Assembly: GCA_017854535.1 (NCBI GenBank)
Contig: JAFMHL010000006.1
Span: forward strand, 40,649-104,648
DNA: 64,000 nt
DNA from: Nitratireductor sp.
GTDB taxonomy: Bacteria; Pseudomonadota; Alphaproteobacteria; Rhizobiales; Rhizobiaceae
Reading direction: 5' to 3'
Part shown: positions 10,243 to 20,605 of the stretch, piece by piece
How positions within the stretch are numbered: position 1 is the first letter of the stretch
Layout: each line of letters opens with the position of its first letter
The notes under the pieces: generated by a model
Seen by the model: only the letters and a program-made list of their open reading frames with translations
The model's database searches: none
What the model was told of the DNA's origin: nothing
Made by a program: the position numbers and the translations under genes

Positions 10243-10923
10243 ATGAGGATATTGGTCATCGAAGATGACAAGGACCTTAACCGACAATTGGTCGAGGCAT
10301 TTGAGGAAATAGGATACGCTGTCGATAAAGCTTTCGACGGTGAAGAAGGACACTTTTTGGGTGATACAGAACCCTATGATGCTGTCATATTGGATATCGG
10401 TTTGCCTGAAATGGATGGGATAACCGTTATCGAGAAGTGGCGCCGGGAAGGGCGCAATATGCCGGTATTAATGCTAACCGCTCGTGATCGCTGGAACGAC
10501 AAAGTTTCAGGGATTGATGCAGGCGCTGATGATTATGTCACCAAGCCTTTTCACATTGAAGAAATTCTTGCCAGAGTTCGCAGTCTTATTCGCAGATCCG
10601 CCGGCCACGCTGCCTCTGAAATTACCTGTGGTAGTTTGATGCTTGATACGAGAACTTCTAAAGTGACGTTGGATGGCAATCCGATTAAACTGACGTCGCA
10701 TGAGTTGAGATTGCTTTCTTACATGATGCACCATCAGGAAAAAGTTCTCTCAAGAACCGAACTGACCGAGCATTTATATGATCAGGATTTTGATCGGGAC
10801 TCTAATACCATCGAAGTGTTCATTGGTAGGTTACGTAAAAAATTCAATGGTGAGTTCATCGAAACAGTTCGCGGCCTCGGATACAGATTGATTGCGCCCG
10901 GAAACGGAGGCGAAGCTGCTTGA
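10243..10923 (+). CDS. feuP: OmpR/PhoP-family response regulator (FeuP-like)
   Basis: Receiver domain (MRILVIEDDKDLNRQLVEAFEE...ILDIGLPEMDG...KPF) plus winged helix (DQDFDRDSNTIEVFIGRLRKK). Confidence 0.85.
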   Translation: MRILVIEDDKDLNRQLVEAFEEIGYAVDKAFDGEEGHFLGDTEPYDAVILDIGLPEMDGITVIEKWRREGRNMPVLMLTARDRWNDKVSGIDAGADDYVTKPFHIEEILARVRSLIRRSAGHAASEITCGSLMLDTRTSKVTLDGNPIKLTSHELRLLSYMMHHQEKVLSRTELTEHLYDQDFDRDSNTIEVFIGRLRKKFNGEFIETVRGLGYRLIAPGNGGEAA

Positions 10924-12281
10924 TGCGTATTCGCACCCTAGCAGCACGGCTTTTTGCTCTAACAGCAATATGGGCAATATTTGCCATCGCATTGGTTGCT
11001 TGGCTGATCAGTCAGAACTTTCGCGAAAGCGTTGAAGAAAATCTGACCGACCGCCTTACGGCTAATCTCTATAATATTATGGGAAGTGTTTCTCCTAGCG
11101 ACGATGGTTTGCTTGTCGGTCGTCCTGATCTAAGGGATTCCCGTTTTCAGGCCTTTCAATCCGGTTATTATTGGTCAGTGACAGAAGTCGCAAACCCATC
11201 CAATCAGATAAGCTCATCGTCCCTTGTTGGTGAGATGATCGAGGTTCCCAGAACTCTTTCCTTTGATGACAGTTTTCAACGCGAAACCAAGATCATGGAC
11301 AAAGCTGGTCAGCATTTGGTTGCCATCGAGGCACAAGCATTTTTGGGTGAGGGCGACAAACTGTTTTCTTTCAAAATTACAGGCAATCAGACCGAGATCG
11401 ATGAACAGGTAAGCGAATTTGTTCGTCAATTGCTGTTAATCCTTGGTCTGTTTGCCATGGGTTTCATTCTTGTCACCTATTTCATTGTGCGGATCGGTTT
11501 AGCGCCTTTGCGCGATGCAACCCAACGGCTTGGTGATATTCGCGAGGGCAGGGCGGAAAAACTTGAAGGCACTTATCCGCTCGAAATCCAACCACTTATT
11601 GATGAAACAAATTCGCTTATTCAATCCAATCGTAGCGTTATTGACAGAGCGCGCACCCAAGTGGGCAATCTGGCACATTCCTTAAAAACGCCCCTTGCTG
11701 TGTTGCGAAATGAGGCCGTAAAAGCCAAGCCTGAGCTTAAGAATTTAATCCAGCTTCAAGTTGCCCAGATGCAGGGGCAGGTGCAAACCTATCTTGATAG
11801 AGCGCGCATTTCAGCAAGATCTGGCACGGTTACGTCCCGAACCGACACTAAGCCAGCCTTGGAACGCTTGGTAAGGGTTATGTGCAAACTTAACCCTAGC
11901 ATCGAAATTGAATGTTCATATGAGACTGTAGAGCCCTATGTTTTTGCAGGGGAGCAACAAGATTTCGAGGAGATGACCGGCAACCTTCTTGAAAACGCCT
12001 GTAAGTTCGCTAATTCGAAAATTCAGATACATTCAAAAATCGTCAATAATCAAATTGAAATCGACATTGACGACGACGGCAAGGGAATGAGCGAGGAACA
12101 GTCTGTCTTGGCTTTGCAACGTGGAATAAGAATTGACGAAACAAAACCCGGCTCGGGCCTCGGCCTTTCTATTGTCAAAGATATAGCCAATGAGTATGGA
12201 GGCACGATCAAACTTTCGAAAGCGCATCTGGGAGGCCTGCAGGCTCGTCTCTCGATTCCAGCAGTACAGGTTAAAAACTAA
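10920..12281 (+). CDS. feuQ: Sensor histidine kinase (FeuQ/PhoQ-like)
   Basis: Two TM segments, H-box VGNLAHSLKTPLAVLRNEA, HATPase GSGLGLSIVKDI; start overlaps the upstream regulator stop. Confidence 0.85.
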   Translation: MMRIRTLAARLFALTAIWAIFAIALVAWLISQNFRESVEENLTDRLTANLYNIMGSVSPSDDGLLVGRPDLRDSRFQAFQSGYYWSVTEVANPSNQISSSSLVGEMIEVPRTLSFDDSFQRETKIMDKAGQHLVAIEAQAFLGEGDKLFSFKITGNQTEIDEQVSEFVRQLLLILGLFAMGFILVTYFIVRIGLAPLRDATQRLGDIREGRAEKLEGTYPLEIQPLIDETNSLIQSNRSVIDRARTQVGNLAHSLKTPLAVLRNEAVKAKPELKNLIQLQVAQMQGQVQTYLDRARISARSGTVTSRTDTKPALERLVRVMCKLNPSIEIECSYETVEPYVFAGEQQDFEEMTGNLLENACKFANSKIQIHSKIVNNQIEIDIDDDGKGMSEEQSVLALQRGIRIDETKPGSGLGLSIVKDIANEYGGTIKLSKAHLGGLQARLSIPAVQVKN

Positions 12282-12688
12282 TGGGTAACATTTACGGCAA
12301 TTCGAGTTTCAAGAACGGCTTGTTTTTTCTATTTTCAACAGCAGTATTATCAGCCTGCGTAACAAGCGCCAGTTTGGACAAAGGACCAGGAGCCCTGCTT
12401 TCGAAGGGCCTTGTTGCTGGTGAATTGGGCCGAGGACTGGATCCGCAGTCAAAACGCAAAGCAATTGATGCCGAAATAACCGCTCTTTCTAACTCTGCAA
12501 CGGGAATGGAGACAAAGTGGCAAGGGCAAAAGAACACTTCAGGCATTGTCATTCCTGGGCAACCTTTTGAAGTATCAGGAAAAATTTGCCGTCGGTATTC
12601 CCATGAGATCCTCGTAAATGGACAATCACAGTCTGATGAGGCAACCGCCTGTAAAAATGAAGACGGTGTTTGGGAACCCCTTCAGTGA
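12281..12688 (+). CDS. Outer-membrane lipoprotein / 17 kDa surface antigen-like protein
   Basis: Lipobox-like LSAC; GQPFEVSGKICRRYSHEILVNGQSQSDEATACKNEDGVWEPL resembles the RT0821/Lpp0805 surface-antigen type. Confidence 0.65.
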   Translation: MGNIYGNSSFKNGLFFLFSTAVLSACVTSASLDKGPGALLSKGLVAGELGRGLDPQSKRKAIDAEITALSNSATGMETKWQGQKNTSGIVIPGQPFEVSGKICRRYSHEILVNGQSQSDEATACKNEDGVWEPLQ

Positions 12689-12783
12689 TAAACCAGTGCA
12701 TTCTTGTGCGACCTGTTGTCCAATTTGTTCCTTTAACGTTTGATCTACTTTTAATCAGTTGAAATTCGTCCTATTTAACGAGG

Positions 12784-13911
12784 ATGGTTTTCTGGATTTT
12801 CGCAGCAATAATGACTTTTTTAGCCGCGCTATGCGTGTTGCTGCCGCTATGGCGTGCCCAGCCAAAATCCATTTCCAATATTGAATTTGACAAAGCGCTC
12901 TACAAAGCGCGTGTTAATGAAATTGAGAAAGATGCTTCTCTAGGCAGGTTAACGCCAGAAGCGGCAAAGACCGCAATTGCCGAAGAGGGCAGAAAACTGA
13001 TTTCCTTGGCCAATCCAGCTGAAGCACAAACATCAAATTCTGCGTTCGGATCATGGTCCGTTAAAGGAGCTCAGACCTACGGATTAATTCTGCTGCCGTT
13101 GGCGGCAATCGGAATTTATTTGTCTCTTGGAAATCCTGAAATGCCAGATGCCGGACTTGCATCACGTCTTGCTGTTCCCCCTGAGCAGCAATTAATAGAC
13201 GATCTGGTTGCACGCGCCGAAGCGCACTTATCTAAAAATCCGCAGGATGTTCGCGGATGGGCGGTGCTTGCACCTGTCTACACAAGGGTTGGCAGAATGC
13301 AGGATGCGCTCAATGCTTGGTCGAGTGTTTATCGGCTTGCGCCTGAAACGCCTGAGATAAGGGCAACTCTTGGCGAAAGCATGATAGCGGCGGCAAACGG
13401 TGTTGTTACCTCTGAGGCTAAAGAGTTGTTCGAAGCCGAGTTAATGGCCAACAACGCTTCGGCCAAAGCCAGATTTTATCTGGCCATGGCATTAGGACAG
13501 GAAGGCAAGCACAAAGAGGCAGTGGACGCCTGGCAGGAACTGATCAAAGGTGGATCAAGCCAATCGCCATGGATGGAAGCCGCCCAAGAGTTTTTGGCAC
13601 AATCCGCAAAGGCCGCTAATATTGAGTTGGCCCCAGCAATCGCAGGACCTTCACAAGAGCAGGTTGAAGCTGCTTCTGAAATGAGTGCCGAGGATCGCAA
13701 TGAGATGATCAGCGGAATGGTTGCAGGATTGGCAGAAAAACTCGATGCCGAACCGAAAAACAAACAAGGCTGGCAGCAGCTCATTCGCTCTTATATGGTC
13801 TTGGGGAGAAATGCGGACGCCGAAGCTGCAATCGAAAAGGCTGGAGCAATATTCATAGACGATCGGCCATTTGTTGAGAGCCTGAAGTCGATTTTGACTA
13901 CCAATAACTGA
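12784..13911 (+). CDS. ccmI: c-type cytochrome biogenesis protein CcmI (CycH)
   Basis: N-terminal TM pair with TPR region; first gene of ccmI-E-F-H. Confidence 0.9.
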   Translation: MVFWIFAAIMTFLAALCVLLPLWRAQPKSISNIEFDKALYKARVNEIEKDASLGRLTPEAAKTAIAEEGRKLISLANPAEAQTSNSAFGSWSVKGAQTYGLILLPLAAIGIYLSLGNPEMPDAGLASRLAVPPEQQLIDDLVARAEAHLSKNPQDVRGWAVLAPVYTRVGRMQDALNAWSSVYRLAPETPEIRATLGESMIAAANGVVTSEAKELFEAELMANNASAKARFYLAMALGQEGKHKEAVDAWQELIKGGSSQSPWMEAAQEFLAQSAKAANIELAPAIAGPSQEQVEAASEMSAEDRNEMISGMVAGLAEKLDAEPKNKQGWQQLIRSYMVLGRNADAEAAIEKAGAIFIDDRPFVESLKSILTTNN

Positions 13912-13926
13912 GGTGAAGAAAAGCAG

Positions 13927-14367
13927 ATGACAAGAAAGCAAAAAAGACTTGCAATGATTGGCGCCATTGGTGGCGTGCTCTTGTCAGCTGTATTGTTGGT
14001 AATGTTCGCTTTGCGTGACGAGATCGTATTCTTTTATTCGCCAACTGATATCATCGTTGAGCAAAAGGCTCGGCCAGGTGAGAGGTTTCGCCTCGGAGGT
14101 CTGGTGAAAGAAGGAACGATTGAACGGAACGGTCAGGAAATTTTGTTCACAATCACAGATACGGAAAAAGATCTGCCCGTTCGTTTTGTAGGCATTCTCC
14201 CCGATTTGTTTCGCGAAGGGCAAGGCGTCATCGCCGAAGGGGTTATGGAGTCTGGAGCGCTTTTTGCCGCTGATAATGTGCTGGCAAAGCATGATGAAAA
14301 TTACATGCCAAAAGAAGTCGCTGACACGTTGAAGGAAAAAGGCGTTTGGCAGGGAGAAGCTAAATGA
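13927..14367 (+). CDS. ccmE: Cytochrome c maturation protein CcmE
   Basis: Heme chaperone motif VLAKHDENYMP. Confidence 0.95.
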   Translation: MTRKQKRLAMIGAIGGVLLSAVLLVMFALRDEIVFFYSPTDIIVEQKARPGERFRLGGLVKEGTIERNGQEILFTITDTEKDLPVRFVGILPDLFREGQGVIAEGVMESGALFAADNVLAKHDENYMPKEVADTLKEKGVWQGEAK

Positions 14368-16349
14368 TTGCCGAACTAGGACATTATGCGCTGGTCTTGG
14401 CTTTGTTGCTTGCCCTTGTGCAGGGCAGTTTTCCGATTTTTGGCGCAAAAGCTGGCGATGAGAAATTGATGGCGCTAGGCCAATCAACAGCTTTCGGCAG
14501 TTTTTTATTTATTGCTCTTTCTTTTGCGGCTTTGACACATGCTTACGTCATTTCAGATTTCTCACTTCAAAATGTATGGGAAAATTCGCATTCAGCTAAA
14601 CCGATGCTGTATAAAATTACTGGCGTTTGGGGGAACCATGAAGGTTCGATGCTACTATGGATTTTGATCCTTAGTTTCTTTGGCGCTTTAGTCGCATGGT
14701 TTGGAACCACGCTGCCAAGTGATTTGCGGGCAAATGTTCTGGGCGTTCAAGCTTGGATAGTCATAGCATTTTTGCTTTTCATTCTTTTGACGTCCAATCC
14801 GTTCAATCGTCTTACGCCGGCACCTTTCGAAGGCAATGATTTAAACCCGATATTGCAAGATATCGGGCTCGCTATTCATCCACCTATGTTATATTTGGGC
14901 TATGTTGGTTTCTCTGTGACCTTTTCATTTGCCGTTGCGGCCATGATCAGCGGGCGAATAGATGCAGCTTGGGCACGCTGGGTTCGGCCTTGGGCACTAA
15001 CCGCTTGGATTTTTCTCACCGCAGGTATTTCGATGGGCTCATACTGGGCCTATTATGAACTTGGCTGGGGTGGTTGGTGGTTCTGGGACCCGGTTGAAAA
15101 CGCTTCCTTTATCCCATGGTTGGTCGGAACAGCGTTGCTCCACTCGGCTCTTGTGATGGAAAAGCGAGAAGCCTTGAAGATCTGGACTATTCTTCTGGCA
15201 ATCATCACATTCTCAATGGCATTACTTGGAACTTTCCTGGTTCGTTCAGGCGTTCTGACATCGGTTCATTCTTTTGCCAATGATCCTGAGCGCGGTGTTT
15301 TCATTCTTATGATCCTGCTGGTGTTTATCGGCGGATCTTTAACCTTATTTGCAATCCGGGCGCCGTCGTTGAAAGCTGGCGGCTTGTTCCAGCCAATCTC
15401 ACGTGAAGGTGCGTTGGTATTTAACAATGTGTTTTTGGCAACTGCTGCTGCAACAGTTCTGACAGGAACGCTGTATCCTCTAGTCGTGGAAGCGATTTCT
15501 GGCGAGAAAATTTCTGTTGGGCCTCCCTTCTTCAACATCACGTTTGGGCCTTTGATGGTTCCGTTGTTGATGCTGATACCCTTAGGGCCTCTGCTTTCAT
15601 GGAAACGCGCTGATTTATATCCGGCAATGCAGCGGCTCTATTGGGTTGCTGGGTTGGCCTTGTTGGCAGCCATTTTAGTTTTAGCTTTTACAGAAGATCA
15701 GCCAGTATTAGCATCGATCGGCATCGGACTTGCCGTTTGGTGTATGCTGGGAGCTTTCGCTGAAATCGTCTCAAGGGCAGGCTTTTTCAAAAATTCGGCT
15801 ACTATAGCTTTTGCAAGATTGCGCGGTTTGCCTCGAACCATGTGGGGAACCGCATTTGGACATTTTGGGATGGGCGTATTACTTCTCGGGGTTGTTGCGG
15901 TAACGGCCTTTGAAAAAGAAAGTGTTGCCGAACTGGCTCCAGGTGAAACGATGGAAATCGGTGAATACCAATTACGGTTCGATGGTTTGTTGCCTGTAAC
16001 TGGGCCCAATTTTTCAGAAAACATCGCTACTGTTCAAGTTATCAAAGAGGGCAGCCGTCCATTTGTCTTGAAACCTTCAAAACGGTTTTATCAGGCGCGC
16101 CAAATGCCGACGACTGAAGCTGCTATTGAGTCTATTGGGTTCTCTCAATTGTATTTGTCCCTTGGAGATGTTTCCAGAGAAGGAAAAGTTGTGTTGCGAG
16201 CCTGGTGGAAACCGGCGATCATTCTAATTTGGCTTGGAACCATATTCATGGTCCTAGGCGGGTCCATTTCCTTGTCTGACAGGCGCTTGCGTGTAGGTGT
16301 TGCAAAGGCATCAAAGGCTCGTTTGGAGGCACAGACAGCCAATGCTTAA
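14364..16349 (+). CDS. ccmF: Heme lyase subunit CcmF
   Basis: [11 protein letters not shown] and [19 protein letters not shown] motifs, polytopic. Confidence 0.97.
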   Translation: MIAELGHYALVLALLLALVQGSFPIFGAKAGDEKLMALGQSTAFGSFLFIALSFAALTHAYVISDFSLQNVWENSHSAKPMLYKITGVWGNHEGSMLLWILILSFFGALVAWFGTTLPSDLRANVLGVQAWIVIAFLLFILLTSNPFNRLTPAPFEGNDLNPILQDIGLAIHPPMLYLGYVGFSVTFSFAVAAMISGRIDAAWARWVRPWALTAWIFLTAGISMGSYWAYYELGWGGWWFWDPVENASFIPWLVGTALLHSALVMEKREALKIWTILLAIITFSMALLGTFLVRSGVLTSVHSFANDPERGVFILMILLVFIGGSLTLFAIRAPSLKAGGLFQPISREGALVFNNVFLATAAATVLTGTLYPLVVEAISGEKISVGPPFFNITFGPLMVPLLMLIPLGPLLSWKRADLYPAMQRLYWVAGLALLAAILVLAFTEDQPVLASIGIGLAVWCMLGAFAEIVSRAGFFKNSATIAFARLRGLPRTMWGTAFGHFGMGVLLLGVVAVTAFEKESVAELAPGETMEIGEYQLRFDGLLPVTGPNFSENIATVQVIKEGSRPFVLKPSKRFYQARQMPTTEAAIESIGFSQLYLSLGDVSREGKVVLRAWWKPAIILIWLGTIFMVLGGSISLSDRRLRVGVAKASKARLEAQTANA

Positions 16350-16830
16350 GCGCGTTTTTCAAATACTAATCTTGTTCAGCATGCTTGCGCTGATATCGGT
16401 TCGTCCTACATTTGCGGTTAATCCCAATGAGATTTTGCCAGATGCTCAATTGGAGCGACGCGCTCGCGATCTTTCATCGATCATTCGATGCATGAAGTGC
16501 CAAAATCAGTCGATCGATGACTCAGATGCGGACTTGGCAAAAGATCTGCGCATCCTTGTCAGGGAAAGACTGACTGAGGGGGATAGCGATCAACAAGTGT
16601 TGGATTATTTGGTAGATCGCTATGGTGAATTCGTCTTGCTGAAACCACAATTTTCTATTTCAAATCTTGCCCTTTGGGGCATACCTGTATTGGCCTTTTT
16701 ACTAGCACTGTTATTTTCATGGCGGTTAATTGGAAACAAGCAAGACAAGTCAGCAAAACTTGCTTCTTCAGACATTCTTACAGATCACGAAAATACTGAA
16801 CTCACGAAGATTTTGAATGAACGTGAGTGA
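16342..16830 (+). CDS. ccmH: Cytochrome c maturation protein CcmH (CycL)
   Basis: [22 protein letters not shown] motif; start ATG 16342 overlaps ccmF. Confidence 0.95.
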   Translation: MLKRVFQILILFSMLALISVRPTFAVNPNEILPDAQLERRARDLSSIIRCMKCQNQSIDDSDADLAKDLRILVRERLTEGDSDQQVLDYLVDRYGEFVLLKPQFSISNLALWGIPVLAFLLALLFSWRLIGNKQDKSAKLASSDILTDHENTELTKILNERE

Positions 16831-16873
16831 AAGATGATGCAGGGTCTTTTTGAAATAAAAGAGGGAATGTATC

Positions 16874-18097
16874 ATGTCAGTTCAAAAACTTGAATTTGAA
16901 GGTGGAAATGGCGCGCAACTGGCGGCCAGACTTGAGTTGCCGGCGGGCGAACCGATTGCATATGCCATCTTTGCTCATTGTTTCACATGTTCGAAAGACC
17001 TTAACGCTACAAGGCGTATTTCCTCGGCTTTATCAGTTAAGGGAATTGCTGTTCTAAGTTTTGATTTTACTGGCCTCGGACATTCTCAAGGTGAATTTGC
17101 GTCAACAAACTTTTCATCCAATATAGCTGATCTTGTTCGCGCTGCTGATTTTCTCAAAGAAAAATTTCAATCTCCGTCTCTGCTGATTGGTCATTCTTTA
17201 GGTGGCGCTGCAGTCTTGGTGGCAGCAAGCAGCATAACGTCTGTAAAAGCCGTCGTGACCATAGGTGCTCCGGCTGATGCAAATCATGTGACCCATAACT
17301 TTGGCGCAAAGATTTCCGAGATTGAGAAAACTGGCAAGGCGGAAGTTAGCCTTGGCGGGCGCAATTTTACAATCCAAAAGCAGTTCTTGGAAGATTTGGC
17401 GGGATCGTCAGTTACCGATCATGTACGAAAACTGAAAAAACCGTTGTTGATTTTACATGCCCCTTTGGATCAAACAGTAGGCGTTGAAAATGCTGGGGAA
17501 TTGTTTAGCGCCGCCAAACATCCAAAAAGTTTCATCTCCCTCGATCAGGCAGATCATCTGCTTAGCAATGCCAAGGACGCTGAGTATGTAGCGGCTAGTA
17601 TTGCCTCTTGGAGCATGCGCTATTTACCAAAAGCTGAAATGGCTGATTCCACTCAAAGCGCAGAGGGAGTGTTGGTGCGTGAAACCAGAGCAGGAAAATT
17701 CCAAAACGAGATCTTTGCGGGAAAACATCATCTACTCGCAGATGAACCCGCTTCTTATGGTGGGGATGATACTGGGCCATCTCCCTACGAATATATGTCT
17801 GCTGCGCTTGGGGCTTGCACCAATATGACCCTGAGGATGTATTCAGATCGAAAGAGCCTTGGCCTTGGGGAAATTAAAGTCGAGGTTATTCACGACAAAA
17901 TTCACGGAAAAGACTGTGAGGAATGTGCTGAGTCTGTCAAAGAGGCAGGCGGAAAAATTGATCAATTTCATCGTATAATAACCGTTGATGCAGCGCTTGA
18001 TGAAACAACAAGAGACAAAATTTTGGAAATTGCTGATAAATGCCCTGTCCATAAAACATTGCACGCAACTTCGCATATCAAAACATCAATTGCTTGA
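16874..18097 (+). CDS. Bifunctional alpha/beta hydrolase / OsmC family protein
   Basis: N-terminal hydrolase (LIGHSLGGAAVLVAAS) fused to an OsmC domain (SPYEYMSAALGACTNMTLRMYSDRK...CPVHKTL). Confidence 0.9.
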   Translation: MSVQKLEFEGGNGAQLAARLELPAGEPIAYAIFAHCFTCSKDLNATRRISSALSVKGIAVLSFDFTGLGHSQGEFASTNFSSNIADLVRAADFLKEKFQSPSLLIGHSLGGAAVLVAASSITSVKAVVTIGAPADANHVTHNFGAKISEIEKTGKAEVSLGGRNFTIQKQFLEDLAGSSVTDHVRKLKKPLLILHAPLDQTVGVENAGELFSAAKHPKSFISLDQADHLLSNAKDAEYVAASIASWSMRYLPKAEMADSTQSAEGVLVRETRAGKFQNEIFAGKHHLLADEPASYGGDDTGPSPYEYMSAALGACTNMTLRMYSDRKSLGLGEIKVEVIHDKIHGKDCEECAESVKEAGGKIDQFHRIITVDAALDETTRDKILEIADKCPVHKTLHATSHIKTSIA

Positions 18098-18239
18098 AAC
18101 GTTCGATATCTATGTTTGATCTGCGAACATGACAGAAAATTAATCTCACCGTAATAGTCGGGTAATTCGACATATCCCATATTGGTATCACGAAAACGCA
18201 GCAATGCATTTTTCGGCCCACTGAACCAAAGGGAAAATT

Positions 18240-19781
18240 ATGAACAAATCGAAAACTACCATTCAAAAGCGGGTGTTAACTGGCCTGATGGCTTCAGCCG
18301 TCGCCGTTTCTGCTTTTGCACTATCTCCTAATACCCAAAACATATTGTCTTTCCCATCAGCTTACGCTGATGCTGTTCGCGTAAATGCTCCCAAGGCACA
18401 AGGCTTTGCCGATGTCGTTGAAGCTGTCTCTCCTGCAGTCGTCAGCGTCCGCGTAGAGCAAGTTATTCAGCCCGCCTCTGATGATGGCGATGATGAAGAA
18501 TTTCGTTTCGACCGCAGATTTGGCGGTGGTGATCGCGACATGCCGGAATTTTTCAAAAACAATCCTGATCTTTTCAAACGCTTTTTCGGCGAAAAAGGAC
18601 CGCGCGGTGACCGAGGAATGCGCCCTCATGGCAAACGTAATTTTGGATCCTCTCAAGGGTCAGGTTTCTTTATTTCAGAAGACGGATATTTGGTTACCAA
18701 TAACCACGTCATTGATGGCGGAACGAAATATACAATTGTCATGAATGATGGCACTGAAATGGAAGCCAAACTGATTGGTGCTGACAAACGTTCGGACTTG
18801 GCGGTTTTGAAGGTCGATACAGATCAAAAATTCACCTATGTCGGCTTTTCAGAAACCAATCCACGCATTGGCGATTGGGTAGTTGCTGTCGGCAATCCAT
18901 TTGGCTTGGGTGGAACGGTTACTGCAGGCATTGTATCAGCCCAAGGCAGGGAAGTTGGCGCCAGCCGTTATGATGACTTCATCCAAATCGATGCTGCCGT
19001 CAATAAAGGCAATTCCGGCGGTCCTGCTTTTGACCTGAACGGTGAAGTTATAGGAGTGAATACAGCGATCTTCTCGCCCTCTGGCGGTAATGTGGGGATC
19101 GCATTTGCTATTCCTGCTGCCACGTCCCGTGAAATTGTCGATGATCTAATTGCCAATGGTACGGTTGTTCGTGGGTGGCTAGGTGTTCAAATTCAGCCAG
19201 TTACCAAAGACATTGCTGAGGCCCTGGCTCTTGATGAAGCCAATGGTGCGATGGTGACAGAACCTCAAGAAGATAGTCCTGCATCAAAAGCAGGGATCAA
19301 ATCTGGTGATGTCATTATTGCAGTAAATGGTCAAATTGTTCGCGGACCAAAGGCTTTGGCTCGTCTGATTGGCGAGTTTGATCCAGACAGCAAAGTAAAC
19401 CTTACAATTGTCCGTAATGGCGAGGAGCAGGACATTTCTGTTACGCTCGGCAAATTGGCTGAGACAACTCTTGCTGCAAATTCAGAAGATAATTCAGAAG
19501 TCGAGCCTTTGTTGAGCGACAAATTAGGTTTGGCACTTGCCCAATCCCCCGACGGTGATGGCGTTCTAGTTCTTGAAGTAGCACCAGACAGCGCGGCTGA
19601 TACAAAGGGCTTGAGGGCTGGAGATATCGTCGCATCAGTCAATGGTGAAAAAGTTGGCGATCCGCAGGATGTCGAAAAATATGTTGAGCAGGCGCAAAGC
19701 GCTGGCCGTAAAAGCACGCTTTTCCAAATTAAGCGCGAAGGCCGTTCAAGCTTTGTGGCCATTCCTTTCGACAAAGGTTGA
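18240..19781 (+). CDS. degP: Do/DegP family periplasmic serine endopeptidase
   Basis: Trypsin-like motif AAVNKGNSGGPAFDLNGEVIGVNTAI with two PDZ domains. Confidence 0.95.
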   Translation: MNKSKTTIQKRVLTGLMASAVAVSAFALSPNTQNILSFPSAYADAVRVNAPKAQGFADVVEAVSPAVVSVRVEQVIQPASDDGDDEEFRFDRRFGGGDRDMPEFFKNNPDLFKRFFGEKGPRGDRGMRPHGKRNFGSSQGSGFFISEDGYLVTNNHVIDGGTKYTIVMNDGTEMEAKLIGADKRSDLAVLKVDTDQKFTYVGFSETNPRIGDWVVAVGNPFGLGGTVTAGIVSAQGREVGASRYDDFIQIDAAVNKGNSGGPAFDLNGEVIGVNTAIFSPSGGNVGIAFAIPAATSREIVDDLIANGTVVRGWLGVQIQPVTKDIAEALALDEANGAMVTEPQEDSPASKAGIKSGDVIIAVNGQIVRGPKALARLIGEFDPDSKVNLTIVRNGEEQDISVTLGKLAETTLAANSEDNSEVEPLLSDKLGLALAQSPDGDGVLVLEVAPDSAADTKGLRAGDIVASVNGEKVGDPQDVEKYVEQAQSAGRKSTLFQIKREGRSSFVAIPFDKG

Positions 19782-19840
19782 TTGGATTATCAGAAGTTAT
19801 TGCGGCCATCAATTGTTTGAGTAAGCTGTAATACCAAGTC

Positions 19841-19875
19841 GGCGGGCAGTTCCCCTTTGTCCGCCGTTTTATTTT
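19841..19875 (+). terminator. Rho-independent terminator after degP
   Basis: GGCGGGCA / TGTCCGCC stem (one G-U), 9-nt loop, then GTTTTATTTT. Confidence 0.75.
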
Positions 19876-19915
19876 CTACCTTTCGTTAGTGCGCGTCTTG
19901 TAATATGGATTTTGA

Positions 19916-20596
19916 ATGAAAATATTGATCGTTGAAGATGATAAAGAAGCATCAGCTTATCTTGCCAAAGCATTGAAAGAAGCTGGCCATAATCCTGATC
20001 AGGCAGCTGATGGTGAAGCGGGTTTAGAAATGGGCCGGTCGTCCACCTATGATGTTTTGATCGTAGATCGGATGTTACCAAAACTGGATGGCTTGTCACT
20101 CATCAGCGCCTTGAGATCTGAAGGCGATGAAACGCCAATGTTGATTTTATCAGCCCTTGGTCAGGTAGATGATCGGGTCAAAGGGCTGCGTTCAGGCGGA
20201 GATGATTATCTCACCAAGCCTTATGCCTTTTCAGAATTGTTAGCCCGTGTTGAAATTTTGGCGCGTCGTAAGAAACCCGATGAAGCAGAAACGCATCTGG
20301 CAGTTGGAGAATTGGAACTGGACAGGCTGACCCGCGAAGTACGCCGGGAGGGTAAAAAAATCTTGTTACAGCCGCGCGAGTTTCGTTTGCTCGAATATCT
20401 GATGCGTAATGCAGGCAAAGTTGTTACGCGCACAATGTTATTGGAAGAAGTCTGGGACTATCATTTTGATCCCCAGACCAATGTCATTGACGTCCATGTT
20501 TCGCGCCTTCGCTCCAAAATCGACAAAGATTTTGGTGAGCCAATGCTTCACACCATAAGAGGTGCTGGGTACCTTTTGAAGGTTGAACAGGAATAA
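19916..20596 (+). CDS. OmpR-family response regulator
   Basis: Receiver plus winged helix; GGDDYLTKPYAFSELLARVEILARR. Confidence 0.93.
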   Translation: MKILIVEDDKEASAYLAKALKEAGHNPDQAADGEAGLEMGRSSTYDVLIVDRMLPKLDGLSLISALRSEGDETPMLILSALGQVDDRVKGLRSGGDDYLTKPYAFSELLARVEILARRKKPDEAETHLAVGELELDRLTREVRREGKKILLQPREFRLLEYLMRNAGKVVTRTMLLEEVWDYHFDPQTNVIDVHVSRLRSKIDKDFGEPMLHTIRGAGYLLKVEQE

Positions 20597-20605
20597 CTAT
20601 ACCAA

